Shown: positions 43,359 to 43,553 of the stretch, piece by piece
Layout of the letters: every line of letters starts with the position of its first letter
Numbering within the stretch: position 1 is the stretch's first letter
Translations under genes and position numbers: made by a program
Notes under the pieces: generated by a model
Told to the model about the DNA's origin: nothing
The model's input: the letters and a program-made list of their open reading frames with translations, nothing else
Databases searched by the model: none
NCBI GenBank assembly: GCA_002869315.1
Contig: PKTD01000167.1
Location: 1-43,553 of the forward strand
Reading direction: 5' to 3'
Source of the DNA: Marinilabiliales bacterium
Lineage (GTDB): Bacteria > Bacteroidota > Bacteroidia > Bacteroidales > F082
Length of the DNA: 43,553 bases

Positions 43359-43553
43359 TTAATATTTTGGAATATTTATATAAAAGTCAGATAAGTAGTT
43401 GTGATATTGAGCCGTAAAGTTATTGTTTTCTTCTCTAATAATAAAATGCTCATTTATAACATTTTGCATATTTTGCTTTGTAAACTCAAGATTTACTCTA
43501 TTGGGAGCCATTCCCCTTTTAGGAAAGATTAGGAATCTTCGCGATAAAAATAA
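43359..43553 (-). CDS. C-terminal fragment of an unrecognised protein, cut by the window end
   Basis: The frame is open from the window edge to a TAA at 43359-43361, 64 residues. It reads as a coherent C-terminus (KRGMAPNRVNLEFTKQNMQN, ending SDFYINIPKY) but no family was recognised. It is upstream of, and 2 bases from, the C26-like lipoprotein gene, so the two form an operon. Confidence 0.6.
   Translation of the reverse strand, partial: LFLSRRFLIFPKRGMAPNRVNLEFTKQNMQNVINEHFIIREENNNFTAQYHNYLSDFYINIPKY

Overview
The window is AT-rich bacterial DNA (roughly one third G+C by eye) from a member of the Bacteroidota. Four things point there: many genes are preceded by the Bacteroidota -7 promoter element TAnnTTTG rather than a -10 TATAAT box; Shine-Dalgarno sequences are mostly absent; four proteins carry type IX secretion (T9SS) C-terminal sorting domains; and there are two TonB-dependent receptors. 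The gene set resembles free-living or marine Bacteroidia, but genus cannot be fixed from the sequence. No rRNA, tRNA, transposase, phage gene or CRISPR array was seen.

Layout. 1-3.3 kb: a divergently transcribed exported protein and a two-component system, separated by four phased GGTTAA repeats that look like the response-regulator operator. 3.3-9.7 kb, mostly minus strand: a RelA-type (p)ppGpp synthetase, a clpS-nfeD-floA operon, a plus-strand CoA-type NUDIX hydrolase, and a marR-SDR operon. 9.7-12.9 kb: a MarR-flanked lipoprotein/TonB-receptor pair. 13-17.5 kb: a Cas4-like Fe-S nuclease, dnaB, an exported protein and rimO. 17.5-23.2 kb: a MORN-repeat protein, two hotdog thioesterases, pruA convergent with an MHS-family transporter (probable proline uptake and catabolism), and a small lipoprotein. 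23.5-29.1 kb: a cobalamin riboswitch controlling four stop/start-overlapping genes: a T9SS beta-propeller protein, a second T9SS surface protein, a BtuB-like receptor and a BtuG-like lipoprotein. 29.1-32.8 kb: a GreA-like protein, OsmC, an ATP-grasp enzyme, YebC and PrmC. 32.9-38 kb: three exported proteins, two of them large T9SS cargo. 38-43.5 kb: tex, a GT87-like membrane protein, a beta-barrel protein, a DUF985 cupin, a lipoprotein glutamine amidotransferase and a truncated gene.

Two features stand out. The B12 operon combines T9SS-sorted surface proteins with a BtuB/BtuG-type pair, and a 13-bp stem just before the first start codon could be its expression platform. Separately, three conserved genes (RelA-type RSH, ATP-grasp, yebC) each carry one in-frame stop codon with intact conserved sequence beyond it and no frameshift. 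TGA and TAA are used as ordinary stops elsewhere in the window. Each interruption can be explained by one G-to-T change on the coding strand, so sequencing damage or recent mutation is the simplest reading; recoding is possible but unproven.
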